A stretch of 64,000 nucleotides of DNA from 20-14-all-45-10 sp964435965 (GTDB lineage: Bacteria > Chloroflexota > Dehalococcoidia > GIF9 > AB-539-J10): positions 7,672-71,671 of the forward strand of contig CAYTBB010000001.1 of the NCBI GenBank assembly GCA_964435965.1, read 5' to 3'. The notes beneath the pieces were generated by a model that made no database searches, was not told where the DNA came from, and saw only the letters and a program-made list of their open reading frames with translations. Shown here piece by piece: positions 8,515 to 17,263 of the stretch. The position numbers and the translations under genes were made by a program. Within the stretch, counting starts at the first letter, position 1; each line of letters begins with the position of its first letter.

Positions 8515-8868
8515 ATGCGAGAGTTAGTCAAATCTTGCAAAGCCCTATCGGATGAAACCAGACTAAGGGTTCTAAATGTGCTTATGGAATGAGATTGCTG
8601 TGTATCCGAGGTAAGGCAGGCTCTGCAGATTTCGTAGGCCCGTGCCTCCCGGAGTTTGAGCACTCTTTATGACGCAGGGTTCTTAAGGCTTAGGCGACGT
8701 GGACTCTGGTCTTTATATTCCATAGAGAAAGAAAATTTGCAAGAATACTCTGTAGACCTAATTGAGGGTGTTAGAAAAGCATTGAAAGACGATGAAACAG
8801 CCTTACTGGATAGGCATCGATTGGAAGGCGGCAAGAGATTAGGACCAGATCAGGTATGCAAACCATGA
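8515..8868 (+). pseudogene. ArsR-family transcriptional regulator with two in-frame stops
   Basis: In one frame from the ATG at 8515 the translation is an ArsR winged helix: RELVKSCKALSDETRLRVLN, then LME-stop-DCCVSEVRQALQIS-stop-ARASRSLSTLYDAGFLRLRR and a C-terminal tail. The stops are a TGA at the site just before the usual ELCVCEL-like metal-binding strand, and a TAG where the recognition helix normally has glutamine. Both could arise by single transitions (TGG to TGA, CAG to TAG). The reading frame itself is intact, so decay looks recent. The promoter and operator upstream still look functional. Confidence 0.75.
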
Positions 8869-8901
8869 GGAGCTGCTCTCCTTTTTTCTGAGGTTATATA
8901 T

Positions 8902-10203
8902 ATGCTATTAGGCTTTAATAAGAGATTTTGGACTCTCGTTACCTGTCTCGTAATTGCTGGGATAACAGTTATGGTGTATCCCGGTTATGCCCGCCAGCAA
9001 GATTCTGTTCACGCTTCTGTGGAAGAGTCTGTTTCCATTGGTGAGGTTGCAGACCCCGGTATCCTGCTCAACTCCCCCTTTTACTTTACTAAGAGTTGGA
9101 GCAGAGCCGGTCGCCTTTTTTTCGCTTTTGAGAGCCAGAGGAAAGCCGAATTGGCATTGAGGTTTGCCAATGAGGATGCTCTAGCAATTAAGGAGCTGTG
9201 CGAAAAAGAAGAATACATATCTACTGGAAAGCAATGCGGAGAGTTCCAAGGACAGTTTCAGAGAACCCTCAAGTGGACGGAACAAGCAAGACAAGAAGGT
9301 AAAGATATTAAGGAATTGATGGCTAAACTTAAAGAAGACCATCTCAGCCAGCAGCAAGTTTTAGCCAGTGTGCTGGAAAAGGTGCCAGAGTGGGCAAGAG
9401 AGGGAATTCTAATTGCTATGGAGAATTCGAGCTCTCTTTTGGAAAATGCTGTTGAAGTAATGCAAGGAAAGCAGGAGGTGGAGCAATTTCGAGGGGAGCT
9501 CAGTCTTCAATTCAGCAACGTGGACAGGGAGACACAAATTAGAATTCAGGAAAGATTGGGAACGAGACCCCGCAACTCGGAGACAGCTGCTGATTCTATA
9601 ACTATCCCTGCGCTAGTCAATCATCCACCGATTATTACTAGCTTGATAGCTAATGATTATGAGGTTATCCCAACAGATAAATGCTATATTGAATGCAGTG
9701 CTGAAGACCAGGATGGCGATATCCTGAACTATATGTGGTCAGCCAGTAAAGGTGATATTTCAGGCACAGGGTCATCCGCTACCTGGGCTGCTCCTGAGGA
9801 AGAAGATAGCTATGATATCACAATCACAGTCAACGATGGATATGGTGGGGAAGACGTAAAATCGTTGACTATTAGAGTACAACTCCCAGAGCCCCCAGTT
9901 ATTGAGCAATTGATAGTTACTCCTGATGAACCTAAATATTTCATTAAGCAATTAGTGGGATATGTAATCTTGAGCGGTAAAAGCTGTGGAATTGAATGTG
10001 TCGTTTCTGGTGGGGGGGAACTAAGTTTCGATTGGTCAGCCAGCGAGGGTGACATCTCTGGCACAGGTTGCGTAGTTACATGGACTGCACCTTCTCGTAA
10101 GTGTAGTGTTACTCTCTCTGCAACAGTGTCTGACGAAAGTGGCAATGTAGTCAGCGAAGAAATCCTTTTCCATGTCAGGACATGCCGCCCATGCTTCGTA
10201 TAG
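8902..10203 (+). CDS. Secreted protein: DUF5667-like helical domain plus two Ig/PKD-like repeats
   Basis: A 433-residue protein with an N-terminal signal or anchor segment (residues 10-28, hydrophobic). Residues 55-225 form a charged, cysteine-poor helical region beginning NSPFYFTKSWSRAGRLFFAF, which resembles the DUF5667 type often seen in Dehalococcoidia. Two related beta-sandwich repeats follow (about 242-330 and 333-430). Each contains an SAS-x-GDISGTG motif and an aromatic-rich TWxAP strand, like PKD/Ig cell-surface domains. The second repeat is cysteine-rich. Function unknown; an extracellular adhesion or structural role is only inferred. It stands alone behind the arsR pseudogene. Confidence 0.75.
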   Translation: MLLGFNKRFWTLVTCLVIAGITVMVYPGYARQQDSVHASVEESVSIGEVADPGILLNSPFYFTKSWSRAGRLFFAFESQRKAELALRFANEDALAIKELCEKEEYISTGKQCGEFQGQFQRTLKWTEQARQEGKDIKELMAKLKEDHLSQQQVLASVLEKVPEWAREGILIAMENSSSLLENAVEVMQGKQEVEQFRGELSLQFSNVDRETQIRIQERLGTRPRNSETAADSITIPALVNHPPIITSLIANDYEVIPTDKCYIECSAEDQDGDILNYMWSASKGDISGTGSSATWAAPEEEDSYDITITVNDGYGGEDVKSLTIRVQLPEPPVIEQLIVTPDEPKYFIKQLVGYVILSGKSCGIECVVSGGGELSFDWSASEGDISGTGCVVTWTAPSRKCSVTLSATVSDESGNVVSEEILFHVRTCRPCFV

Positions 10204-10348
10204 AATGGGATGATAAATTAGACTCCAGCTTGAAGCATTGACCCAGATCTATCGATTAGTATCCAGCAATAAGTAGTATGATGAGCTATACCTCTATCTT
10301 AGCAAGGAGAAGAGGCAGGCAAAACTGACATGTTTTCCTAGAGATTGC

Positions 10349-10410
10349 TGGCAGCCAGGGCTAGATTTGAACTGATGCCCCTTCGGATTATGAGCCCAAC
10401 GAGCTACTGA
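10349..10410 (-). pseudogene. Remnant of a tRNA-Met gene
   Basis: Read on the minus strand, this contains a D-stem-like AGTAGCTCGTTG, an intact anticodon arm GGGCTCATAATCC with CAT anticodon, a T-loop TTCAAATC and an encoded CCA end. The acceptor 5' half is missing, the D loop is shortened and the T-stem strands no longer pair well. It is therefore a degenerate fragment and not a working tRNA. It could be a scar of recombination at a tRNA gene. The rest of 10204-10534 has no gene that I can support. Confidence 0.6.
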
Positions 10411-10534
10411 TGAAATCTTACTAACGACCTTTGTTTGAATTTGCCTGAGTAGTCTGAGGTGGTAAAAGCTATTCTGGAGGAATGTTAAAGCCAGCATCTG
10501 GACAATAATTTCTGTAGAAGTTCATATATTAGAG

Positions 10535-12952
10535 TCAATCTCTTAAAGTAGCACCTAGTTCTTGATGTAATCTATCTACAATCCTCTGATGGGGTCTATT
10601 AACCTCTTCGTCGGTTAAAGTATGCTCAGGTGATTGATAAACAATCCTTATAGCGAAGGATTTCTTGCCTTCAGGTATTTGCTCACCTCGATAAAAGTCA
10701 AAGAGCGTGACTTTCTTTACTAGCGGGAAGCTTCGGATTACATCCTCCACCTGCTGATAGCTTACTTGCTTATCTATTACTAAGGCAATGTCTCTAGTTA
10801 TGTTGGGAAACCGTGGGATAGGCTGATACTGCTTTACTTTGATTGTTTTGCTCAGCAACTTCTCTATATCCATTTCAATAAGATAAACAGCATCAGAAAG
10901 CTCGAAGGCTTGTGCTACCTTGGGATGCAAGTTACCTACAATACCCACTTTATCAGCGCCGATGATTATATTAGCTGCCCTTCCAGGTAATAGGCTTTCA
11001 TCATCACTGGCCCCAAAGGTTGCTTCTAGTCCCAATTGGTTCAAAAGGTTCTCTACTACTCCCTTAGCATCAAAAAAATTGAGCTGCTCCTTATTACCGT
11101 GCCAGGACAATTCTGCCTCTGGGCCGCTAAGTGCAGCACAAAGCATTTCCTTTTCTTGTGGCAGCTCATTCCCTTGTGGCAAGAATATCTTGCCGATTTC
11201 AAATAATCTTATGCTCCCTTCCTCAACCCTTTGATTGTGTACCAAGGTAGTTAGCAAGCCAGGACGCAAAGTAGTACGCAAGTATTCCTGCTCCTTGGTC
11301 ATAGGGTTAGCTACTTTCAAAGATGTAACTTTCAGCTTGAGCCTCGGAGAAATTTTTTGCAGCCTCTCTAAGCTAGTCAAAGAATAGGTCAGTATTTCTT
11401 GAAAACCGCAGCCGGTGAGAATATTTCCTAATCTTTGCTTGAGATTGCTTCGCTGCACTCGCAATGACAACCTTGATTCCTGTTGAGGGAAGGGAGAGCT
11501 AAGCCTGGTAACAGGAACTTGGTCATAGCCGATAATGCGAACCACCTCTTCTACAAGATCAGCAGAGCAGCTAATGTCGCTGCGCCAATAAGGAGCCACT
11601 ACCAAGATTTGTGACGCTGAGTTGGCATGCTGACATTCAAAGCCCAAGGATTTTAATACTTTAAGAATCTTAGCTAATGGTACCTCTAAGCCTGAAAGTC
11701 GCTTCACCTCCTCAGCAGAGAGCAAGATGCCCTTTGGCTGTGATTTCCCAGGATAAACATCTATTATGCTCTTAGCTGCCTTGCCGCCAGCCAGCTCCAA
11801 GAGCAATTGGGTAGCTCGCTTCAGTGGTAGCAGTGGTAAGTCAGGATTTAGCCCTTTATCGAAGCGAATAGAAGCCTCACTTTGCAAATTAAGGCAATGG
11901 CATCCTTGACGAATGATTGCTTGGTTGAAATTTGCTGACTCTAGGAGAATAGAAGTGGTTTTATCTGCAACCTCGGTATCCAATCCTCCCATAATTCCAG
12001 CAATAGCAACAGCCTTTTCTTTGTCAGCAATGACTAAAGTATCGGGGCTAAGAACACGCTCTATTCCATCAAGGGTGGTTATAGTTTCGCTATTTCTAGC
12101 CCGACGGACAATAATCTGTTTGCCTTCAAGTTCATGATAGTCAAAAGCATGGAGAGGCTGCCCATATTCCAGCATTACGTAATTGGTAACATCAACCACA
12201 TTGTTAATAGGACGCATGCCATAGCTACTCAGGCGATACTGTAGCCAATTAGGAGAAGGGGCTATCTTAATCCCTATAATTAAGCTGGCACAGTACCTAG
12301 GACATAAACTTGGTTCAATTATGTCAACAGAGACAAAAGAATCTATCGGAGTCTCTGTTTCTTCATAATGAATCTCGGGCAAATGAAGTGCTTGCTCAGT
12401 AAGAGAGGCAATTTCTCTAGCAATGCCAATTATGGATAAGCAATCTGGGCGATTGGGCGTTATATCTAAATCAAAAATAACATCGCCTAAATAGTCTCTA
12501 AGAGGCATACCTATAGGAGCTTCTGATGGTAATACCATGATGCCCCCGTGACTATCGGAGATCCCCAATTCCTTTTCAGAGCAAACCATGCCCTCAGAAA
12601 GAACGCCACGGATTTTAGCTGGCTTTAGCAAAATAGGTTTCCCAGTATGACCATCTATAAGTTGTGCTCCCACAGAGGCGAAAGGCACCTTCTGCCCGAG
12701 GCTAATGTTTGGGGCACCGCAAACCACAGTAACCTGCTGGGGGTCGAGATTAACAGTAGCTAGCCTTAGGCGATCTGCGTTGGGATGAGGATTTAAAGCC
12801 GTTACTTCTCCTACTACTACGTTGTTCCAGGTGCTGCCTGTAGTCTGTATGTCTTTGGCTTCCACGCCAGCCATAGTTAGCCTTCTAGCTAGCTCTTTAG
12901 GAGCAAGTTTGATGTCACTATAATCTTTAAGCCATTTAAGCGAAGCCTTCAT
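10535..12952 (-). CDS. pheT: Phenylalanyl-tRNA synthetase beta subunit
   Basis: The large subunit of the alpha2-beta2 PheRS, 805 residues. In order: an OB-fold tRNA-binding domain (about 40-150), B3/B4 editing domain with NNVVDVTNYVMLEYGQPLHA, B5 domain, catalytic-like core, and the C-terminal ferredoxin-fold anticodon-binding domain (RFPNITRDIALVID to the end). At about residues 495-503 the sequence SLRVQRSN is encoded by a family A dispersed repeat (11442-11469) inserted in frame before the core. pheS lies 15 bases upstream. It is the last gene of the thrS-infC-rpmI-rplT-pheST group. Confidence 0.95.
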   Translation of the reverse strand: MKASLKWLKDYSDIKLAPKELARRLTMAGVEAKDIQTTGSTWNNVVVGEVTALNPHPNADRLRLATVNLDPQQVTVVCGAPNISLGQKVPFASVGAQLIDGHTGKPILLKPAKIRGVLSEGMVCSEKELGISDSHGGIMVLPSEAPIGMPLRDYLGDVIFDLDITPNRPDCLSIIGIAREIASLTEQALHLPEIHYEETETPIDSFVSVDIIEPSLCPRYCASLIIGIKIAPSPNWLQYRLSSYGMRPINNVVDVTNYVMLEYGQPLHAFDYHELEGKQIIVRRARNSETITTLDGIERVLSPDTLVIADKEKAVAIAGIMGGLDTEVADKTTSILLESANFNQAIIRQGCHCLNLQSEASIRFDKGLNPDLPLLPLKRATQLLLELAGGKAAKSIIDVYPGKSQPKGILLSAEEVKRLSGLEVPLAKILKVLKSLGFECQHANSASQILVVAPYWRSDISCSADLVEEVVRIIGYDQVPVTRLSSPFPQQESRLSLRVQRSNLKQRLGNILTGCGFQEILTYSLTSLERLQKISPRLKLKVTSLKVANPMTKEQEYLRTTLRPGLLTTLVHNQRVEEGSIRLFEIGKIFLPQGNELPQEKEMLCAALSGPEAELSWHGNKEQLNFFDAKGVVENLLNQLGLEATFGASDDESLLPGRAANIIIGADKVGIVGNLHPKVAQAFELSDAVYLIEMDIEKLLSKTIKVKQYQPIPRFPNITRDIALVIDKQVSYQQVEDVIRSFPLVKKVTLFDFYRGEQIPEGKKSFAIRIVYQSPEHTLTDEEVNRPHQRIVDRLHQELGATLRD
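11442..11469. repeat. Family A repeat inside pheT
   Basis: GATTGCTTCGCTGCACTCGC followed by AATGAC. It is a compact member of the family at 19748, 24354, 40065 and 49877. It is read in frame as SLRVQRSN in PheT. Confidence 0.65.
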
Positions 12953-12967
12953 GTTAGCTACTAAAAT

Positions 12968-14002
12968 CTAGAATTGTTTTAAAAACCTAAGGTCATTACG
13001 GTAAAAGAGGCGAATATCGTCTATGCCGTAGCGAAGTATGGCGATCCGCTCTACACCCATACCAAAGGCGAAACCGCTATAAATTTCAGGATCAATATCA
13101 CCACGCTTGAGGACATCGGGGTGGGTCATCCCTGCGCCCAATATTTCAATCCAGCCGCTGTAGCCACACAGTCGGCAGCCAGTTCCATGACAGGCTGAGC
13201 ACTCAATAGCCACCTCCACCCCAGGTTCGACAAAGGGGAAGTAATCACATCGGAAGCGTATTTTCCTTTCCTCACCAAAAAGGCAACGACTAAATTCAAA
13301 CAAAGTGCCTTTCAAATCAGCCAAAGTAATATCCTTGTCTATGGCTAATCCTTCAACCTGATATAACATAGATTCATGGGTAACATCGGTTGCTTCATAT
13401 CTATAAACCCGCCCTGGCATTATAGCTCTTATCGGTGGGCGTTTCTTTTCCATCAGCCTTATCTGCATCGGCGAAGTATGGGTGCGTAAAAGCCTGGATT
13501 CTTTATCCATCTCAGGATCTACCCACAAAGTGGCGAACATATCCCGTGCCGGGTGCCATTGAGGAATATTTAGAGCTTCAAAGTTATAATAATCCCACTC
13601 AACATCGGGCCCCTCAAAAACTTGAAAGCCCATGTTCTTAAAAACATCACAAATTTCTTCAAGTACTCGGGTGGTGGGGTGAAGTCGTCCTATGGGGACA
13701 GGCCGACCAGGCAAAGTAACATCTAACCCTTCACGCTCTAAGGAAGTAGCCAGATGAATTTCTTCTAGAAACTTTTTCTTTCCAACTAGGCCCGATTCTA
13801 AAGCTCTCTTGATTTCATTAGCTTGGGCGCCTACTTTTTTTCGCTCCTCTAGAGGTAAGGTAGCTAAAGAGCGCAAAATTTGAGTTAACTTGCTTTTCTT
13901 GCCCAAGTGGTGAACTCGCCATGAGTTGAGTTCCCTAAGTTCGCTAACTTGGTTTAATTCACTAAGAGCCTCTCGACGAAGTTCTTCAAGTTGCTTGAGC
14001 AT
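12968..14002 (-). CDS. pheS: Phenylalanyl-tRNA synthetase alpha subunit
   Basis: The catalytic subunit of PheRS, 344 residues. An N-terminal coiled-coil tRNA-binding arm (residues 1-90) precedes the class II core. Visible core motifs are GRPVPIGRLHPTTRVLEEI, the phenylalanine-site region RTHTSPMQIR and motif 3 FAFGMGVERIAILRYG. A zinc-finger-like CSACHGTGCRLCG stretch lies near residue 280. The ATG start lies 17 bases inside the 3' end of rplT, so translation is probably coupled. Confidence 0.95.
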   Translation of the reverse strand: MLKQLEELRREALSELNQVSELRELNSWRVHHLGKKSKLTQILRSLATLPLEERKKVGAQANEIKRALESGLVGKKKFLEEIHLATSLEREGLDVTLPGRPVPIGRLHPTTRVLEEICDVFKNMGFQVFEGPDVEWDYYNFEALNIPQWHPARDMFATLWVDPEMDKESRLLRTHTSPMQIRLMEKKRPPIRAIMPGRVYRYEATDVTHESMLYQVEGLAIDKDITLADLKGTLFEFSRCLFGEERKIRFRCDYFPFVEPGVEVAIECSACHGTGCRLCGYSGWIEILGAGMTHPDVLKRGDIDPEIYSGFAFGMGVERIAILRYGIDDIRLFYRNDLRFLKQF

Positions 14003-14357
14003 TTGTGTTTTCAGATGAAACAGAAGCCATTAATTTAGCCAGGCCTTCAGGATCCTTAACTGCCATCTCAGCTAGCATCTTGCGGTTTATTTCCCTGTTT
14101 GACTTCTTTAAGCCAGCCATAAACTGACTGTAGGAGAGCCCTTGAGCTCGTGCTGCGGCATTGATGCGAGCGATCCATAATCTCCTGAAATCACCTTTTC
14201 GCTCCCGACGGTGGCAATAGGCATAATCTAAGCCATGGAGCATAGACTCATGAGCACTACGATATAAGGCATGCCTGGCACCATAATGGCCCTTGGTTAA
14301 TTCAAGTGCCTTTTTATGGCGCCTATGAGTGACTTTCCCGCTTTTAGCTCGTGGCAA
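13986..14357 (-). CDS. rplT: 50S ribosomal protein L20
   Basis: Ribosomal protein bL20, needed for early large-subunit assembly. I start it at the TTG at 14357, giving PRAKSGKVTHRRHKK, the conserved N-terminus, with GGGAGG eight bases upstream. The GTG two codons earlier is too close to that ribosome-binding site. The rest (KGHYGARHALYRSAHESM, WIARINAAARAQGLSYSQF) is standard for the family. 123 residues. It usually follows rpmI directly, but here a small membrane-protein gene intervenes. Confidence 0.93.
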   Translation of the reverse strand: MPRAKSGKVTHRRHKKALELTKGHYGARHALYRSAHESMLHGLDYAYCHRRERKGDFRRLWIARINAAARAQGLSYSQFMAGLKKSNREINRKMLAEMAVKDPEGLAKLMASVSSENTNAQAT

Positions 14358-14377
14358 GATCACATCCTCCCTTAACT

Positions 14378-14713
14378 TTATTTTTCAGGCGTTACCTTTT
14401 TCCCTCTGGCGATAGAATAAACTACTATTAACGCAACCCCAATAAATAGGAAGACAAGTCCGGGGATACCGGTTGCCCTGCCGATCTGGAAAACAAAAGC
14501 ACTAATTATAAGAGCTATACCTATCCCAGTTACTACGGAGCCTGCAAGCAAGAATCCCCAACCAGGAGGGCCTAGTGGTTTTGGTTGCTTTGGCTGGTAT
14601 AGCCCCTTCTCTATTAAAGCCATATCTTTTTTATGCTCCCAATAAATTGCCCAGCCACCACAAGTTATGCCTAATGCTACTGACAGAATAGGAATTAAAA
14701 GAGCCCAATCCAT
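14378..14713 (-). CDS. Small membrane protein, DUF6249-like
   Basis: A 111-residue protein with three likely membrane helices (about residues 5-23, 53-72 and 82-101). After the first helix comes the cytoplasmic segment WEHKKDMALIEKGLY, which resembles the MALIEKG motif of DUF6249-type proteins. Function unknown. It sits between rpmI and rplT on the same strand, 26 bases after rpmI and 20 bases before rplT, and so would be cotranscribed with translation genes. Confidence 0.65.
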   Translation of the reverse strand: MDWALLIPILSVALGITCGGWAIYWEHKKDMALIEKGLYQPKQPKPLGPPGWGFLLAGSVVTGIGIALIISAFVFQIGRATGIPGLVFLFIGVALIVVYSIARGKKVTPEK

Positions 14714-14739
14714 TCCTAGTCTAAGCCACCTTTCATATA

Positions 14740-14937
14740 TTATTTGTAAGGCAAAAGTCTTCCTACTCGCTTTTTATCTGCCGAAGAGACTGGTATCATT
14801 TCGTCATAAAGACGCTTGGTTCGAGGAGCTTTTTTCCGTCTTAAGTGGCTTTTGCCACACTTAGTCCGCATGAGCTTGCCACTACCTGTTATGTGAAAGC
14901 GCCCCTTCACTCCTTTATGAGTCTTAAGTTTTGGCAT
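14740..14937 (-). CDS. rpmI: 50S ribosomal protein L35
   Basis: Ribosomal protein bL35, 65 residues, very basic. The N-terminus PKLKTHKGVKGRFHITGSGK and the segment SHLRRKKAPRTKR are diagnostic. The start codon overlaps the end of infC by 14 bases, the classic infC-rpmI coupling. Confidence 0.95.
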   Translation of the reverse strand: MPKLKTHKGVKGRFHITGSGKLMRTKCGKSHLRRKKAPRTKRLYDEMIPVSSADKKRVGRLLPYK

Positions 14938-15472
14938 CTGATTTCACCACCGTAGATTTTTTCGCTGGAGAAGGCAAAAGGATTAAAGCTATACGCCTTG
15001 CATCCTTAACAAGATGGTCGCTTGCTACTGCTTCTTCTTTTAAGGCTTCGGCCACCTTCTGTAGCACCTTCCAACCCAATTCGGGATAAATAACCTCACG
15101 TCCTCTAAACCTCACCGATACCCTTACTTTACTACCTTCATCCAGCAATTTTCTTATTGTTCTAATCTTCGCTTGTAAATCATGTTCCTCAATTTTTGGT
15201 CTAAAACGAACTTCTCTAAGCAAGCCAATTTTTTGACTCCTTTTTACTTTCCGTTCTTTTTTCGATTGTTCATATTTATACTTTCCATAATCAAGAAGCC
15301 GACATACCGGTGGAATGACCGTTGGTGATACTTCAACTAAATCAAGCCCATGTTCTCGAGCAAGCTGCAATGCTTGCTCGAGAGGTAGTATGCCCAGTTG
15401 TTCTCCTTCCTCTCCTATAAGTCGAACTTCTTTGACCCTAATTTGCCTATTAATCCGTAAAGGTTTAACTAT
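14924..15472 (-). CDS. infC: Translation initiation factor IF-3 (likely non-AUG start)
   Basis: IF-3 controls start-codon fidelity. The first ATG (15370) would remove conserved sequence. Upstream of it, in frame, the translation is VKPLRINRQIRVKEVRLIG and then EEGEQLGILPLEQAL, the normal IF-3 N-domain. The only codons available for starting this form are ATA at 15472-15470, with AGAGGTGG about 6-8 bases before it, or ATT at 15454-15452. Rare AUU/AUC/AUA starts are the known basis of infC autoregulation in other bacteria. This gives about 182 residues. The C-terminal domain contains VRFRGRE. The gene lies 23 bases after thrS. Confidence 0.88.
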   Translation of the reverse strand: MVKPLRINRQIRVKEVRLIGEEGEQLGILPLEQALQLAREHGLDLVEVSPTVIPPVCRLLDYGKYKYEQSKKERKVKRSQKIGLLREVRFRPKIEEHDLQAKIRTIRKLLDEGSKVRVSVRFRGREVIYPELGWKVLQKVAEALKEEAVASDHLVKDARRIALILLPSPAKKSTVVKSDAKT

Positions 15473-15495
15473 ATCTTTTCCACCTCTAAAGTAAT

Positions 15496-17217
15496 TTAGC
15501 GCTTAGCCTCTATATCTCCTCTTATCTTTGCCTTGACCTGTGAAATAGTTTGCGAGCCTATGTCCTCACCACTCCTTAAGCGAAGCGACACATTGGACGA
15601 AGCTACTTCATTATCACCAACTATAATCATGTATGGTATCTTATTTAGTTGGGCTTCCCTTATTTTCAAGTTCATTCTCTCTGAGCGGTCGTCAACCTGA
15701 GTGCGAATCCCCTCTTCCTCAAGCTCATTTTCCACTTGGTGCGTATAATCAATATGACGATCCGCTATAGGAATTATTACAGCCTGAACTGGTGATAGCC
15801 ACACAGGAAAAGCACCACCATAATGCTCAATAAGACAAGCTAAGAAGCGTTCCATGCTTCCTAACACAGTGCGATGTATCATTGTTACATTGTGTTCTAA
15901 GCCATCAGCACCAATGTAACAAACATTAAATCGTTGTGGTAAATTGAAATCGACCTGAATGGTAGGGCCTTGCCAAGCATGTCCTAAAGCATCTCTAAGT
16001 TTAATATCAATCTTAGGTCCGTAAAAAACTCCTTCGCCAGGATCCAGTTTGTAGGGCAATTTAAGTTTTTCTAAGACCCGTTTTAAAGATTCTGTAGCTC
16101 CCTCCCACATTTCAATAGTCCCAGCATATTTATCTGGACGTGTGGATAATAGCAATTCATAATCACCAAAGCCGAAAGTGGACATCATAAACTTTGCTAG
16201 TTCTACAACTCCCATTACTTCCGCTTCAGTTTGCTCAGGTCGGCAGAAAATGTGAGCATCGTCTTGAGTGAATCCCCTTACTCTAGCTAAGCCATGTAGC
16301 ACCCCGGTGCGCTCATACCTATATACCGTGCCTAATTCGGCATACCTCAGAGGTAAATCGCGATAGCTACGCAGTTGACTTTTATAAATCATGATATGCC
16401 CCAAGCAATTCATCGGCTTTATTATGTATTGTTGTCCTTCTACTTCCATTGGTGAATATAAGTAATCCCGATAAAATTCCCAGTGCCCGCTGGTTTTCCA
16501 CAAATCTAACTTGGCAATATGAGGAGTATAGACAATATCGTAGCCTTGCTTAATATGTTCCGCCTTCCAAAAATCCTCAATAATCCGCCGAATTAAAGCA
16601 CCTTTAGGGTGCCAACAAATTAAACCAGGGCCAATTTCCTCGTGAATACTGAAAAGATCGAGCTCTTTGCCTAGCTTCCTATGGTCTCGTTTGGCAGCTT
16701 CAGCCTGGCACAATAAATAATCCTCAAGCTCTGCTTGGCTATCAAAAGCTACACCATAAATTCTCTGCAACATGGGTTGTCTCTCATCGCCACGCCAATA
16801 TGCTCCGGCGATATGAGTAAGCTTAAACGCTTTCACCTCCCCTGTAGAAGCTATATGGGGGCCACGGCATAAATCGGTAAAAGAACCTTGCTTATAGATA
16901 GCCACTATAGCATCGGGGAGTTCATTAATAAGCTCCAGTTTATAAGGTTGGGTGGCAAAAAGGAGACGTGCTTTCTCCTTGCTTACTTCCTCTCTGATGA
17001 AAGGCAAATCAGCAGCAATAATCTCCTTCATTTTGCTGTCAATTATCGGCATGTCTTCTTGTGTTAACGGACGTGGTAGCTCAAAATCATAATAAAAGCC
17101 ACTCTCAATAGCTGGCCCAATGCCAAATTTGGCCTCAGGGAAAAGGGATTGCACTGCCTCAGCCATGATGTGAGCAGCAGAGTGACGCATCCTTTCCAAT
17201 CTCTCTTCTCTGTTCAT
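15496..17217 (-). CDS. thrS: Threonyl-tRNA synthetase lacking the N-terminal TGS domain
   Basis: Charges tRNA-Thr. The protein has 573 residues. It begins directly with the editing domain (RMRHSAAHIMAEAVQSLFP), without the roughly 60-residue TGS domain of E. coli ThrRS. The class II core has MNCLGHIMIYKS (zinc ligands C and H), GTVYRYERTGVLHGLARVRG (motif 2) and the motif 3 region TVLGSMERF. The C-terminal anticodon-binding domain is complete. It is the first gene of the thrS-infC-rpmI-rplT-pheST group. No T-box motif was found in its 5' region. Confidence 0.95.
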   Translation of the reverse strand: MNREERLERMRHSAAHIMAEAVQSLFPEAKFGIGPAIESGFYYDFELPRPLTQEDMPIIDSKMKEIIAADLPFIREEVSKEKARLLFATQPYKLELINELPDAIVAIYKQGSFTDLCRGPHIASTGEVKAFKLTHIAGAYWRGDERQPMLQRIYGVAFDSQAELEDYLLCQAEAAKRDHRKLGKELDLFSIHEEIGPGLICWHPKGALIRRIIEDFWKAEHIKQGYDIVYTPHIAKLDLWKTSGHWEFYRDYLYSPMEVEGQQYIIKPMNCLGHIMIYKSQLRSYRDLPLRYAELGTVYRYERTGVLHGLARVRGFTQDDAHIFCRPEQTEAEVMGVVELAKFMMSTFGFGDYELLLSTRPDKYAGTIEMWEGATESLKRVLEKLKLPYKLDPGEGVFYGPKIDIKLRDALGHAWQGPTIQVDFNLPQRFNVCYIGADGLEHNVTMIHRTVLGSMERFLACLIEHYGGAFPVWLSPVQAVIIPIADRHIDYTHQVENELEEEGIRTQVDDRSERMNLKIREAQLNKIPYMIIVGDNEVASSNVSLRLRSGEDIGSQTISQVKAKIRGDIEAKR

Positions 17218-17246
17218 TATTATTAAGCTCTTACCCTGTAATTAAA

Positions 17247-17263
17247 TAAAAAGGCTCACGCCT
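17247..17263 (-). terminator. Possible attenuator hairpin in the thrS leader
   Basis: On the minus strand AGGC-GTGA-GCCT forms a four-base-pair stem closed by a GNRA-type loop, followed at once by TTTTTATTTAAT. It lies about 30 bases before the thrS start codon. It could be an intrinsic terminator in the leader. The stem is short, so this is tentative. The remainder of the leader (17264-17457) holds no gene that I can see. Confidence 0.35.

Noticed and set aside
8588..8640. TGA and TAG in arsR read as selenocysteine and pyrrolysine
   Set aside because: SepRS genomes can be Pyl users, but TAG is a routine stop here (rpsB, tsf, ispG, proS and others), no SECIS-like hairpin was seen, and both stops are one transition away from the expected sense codons.
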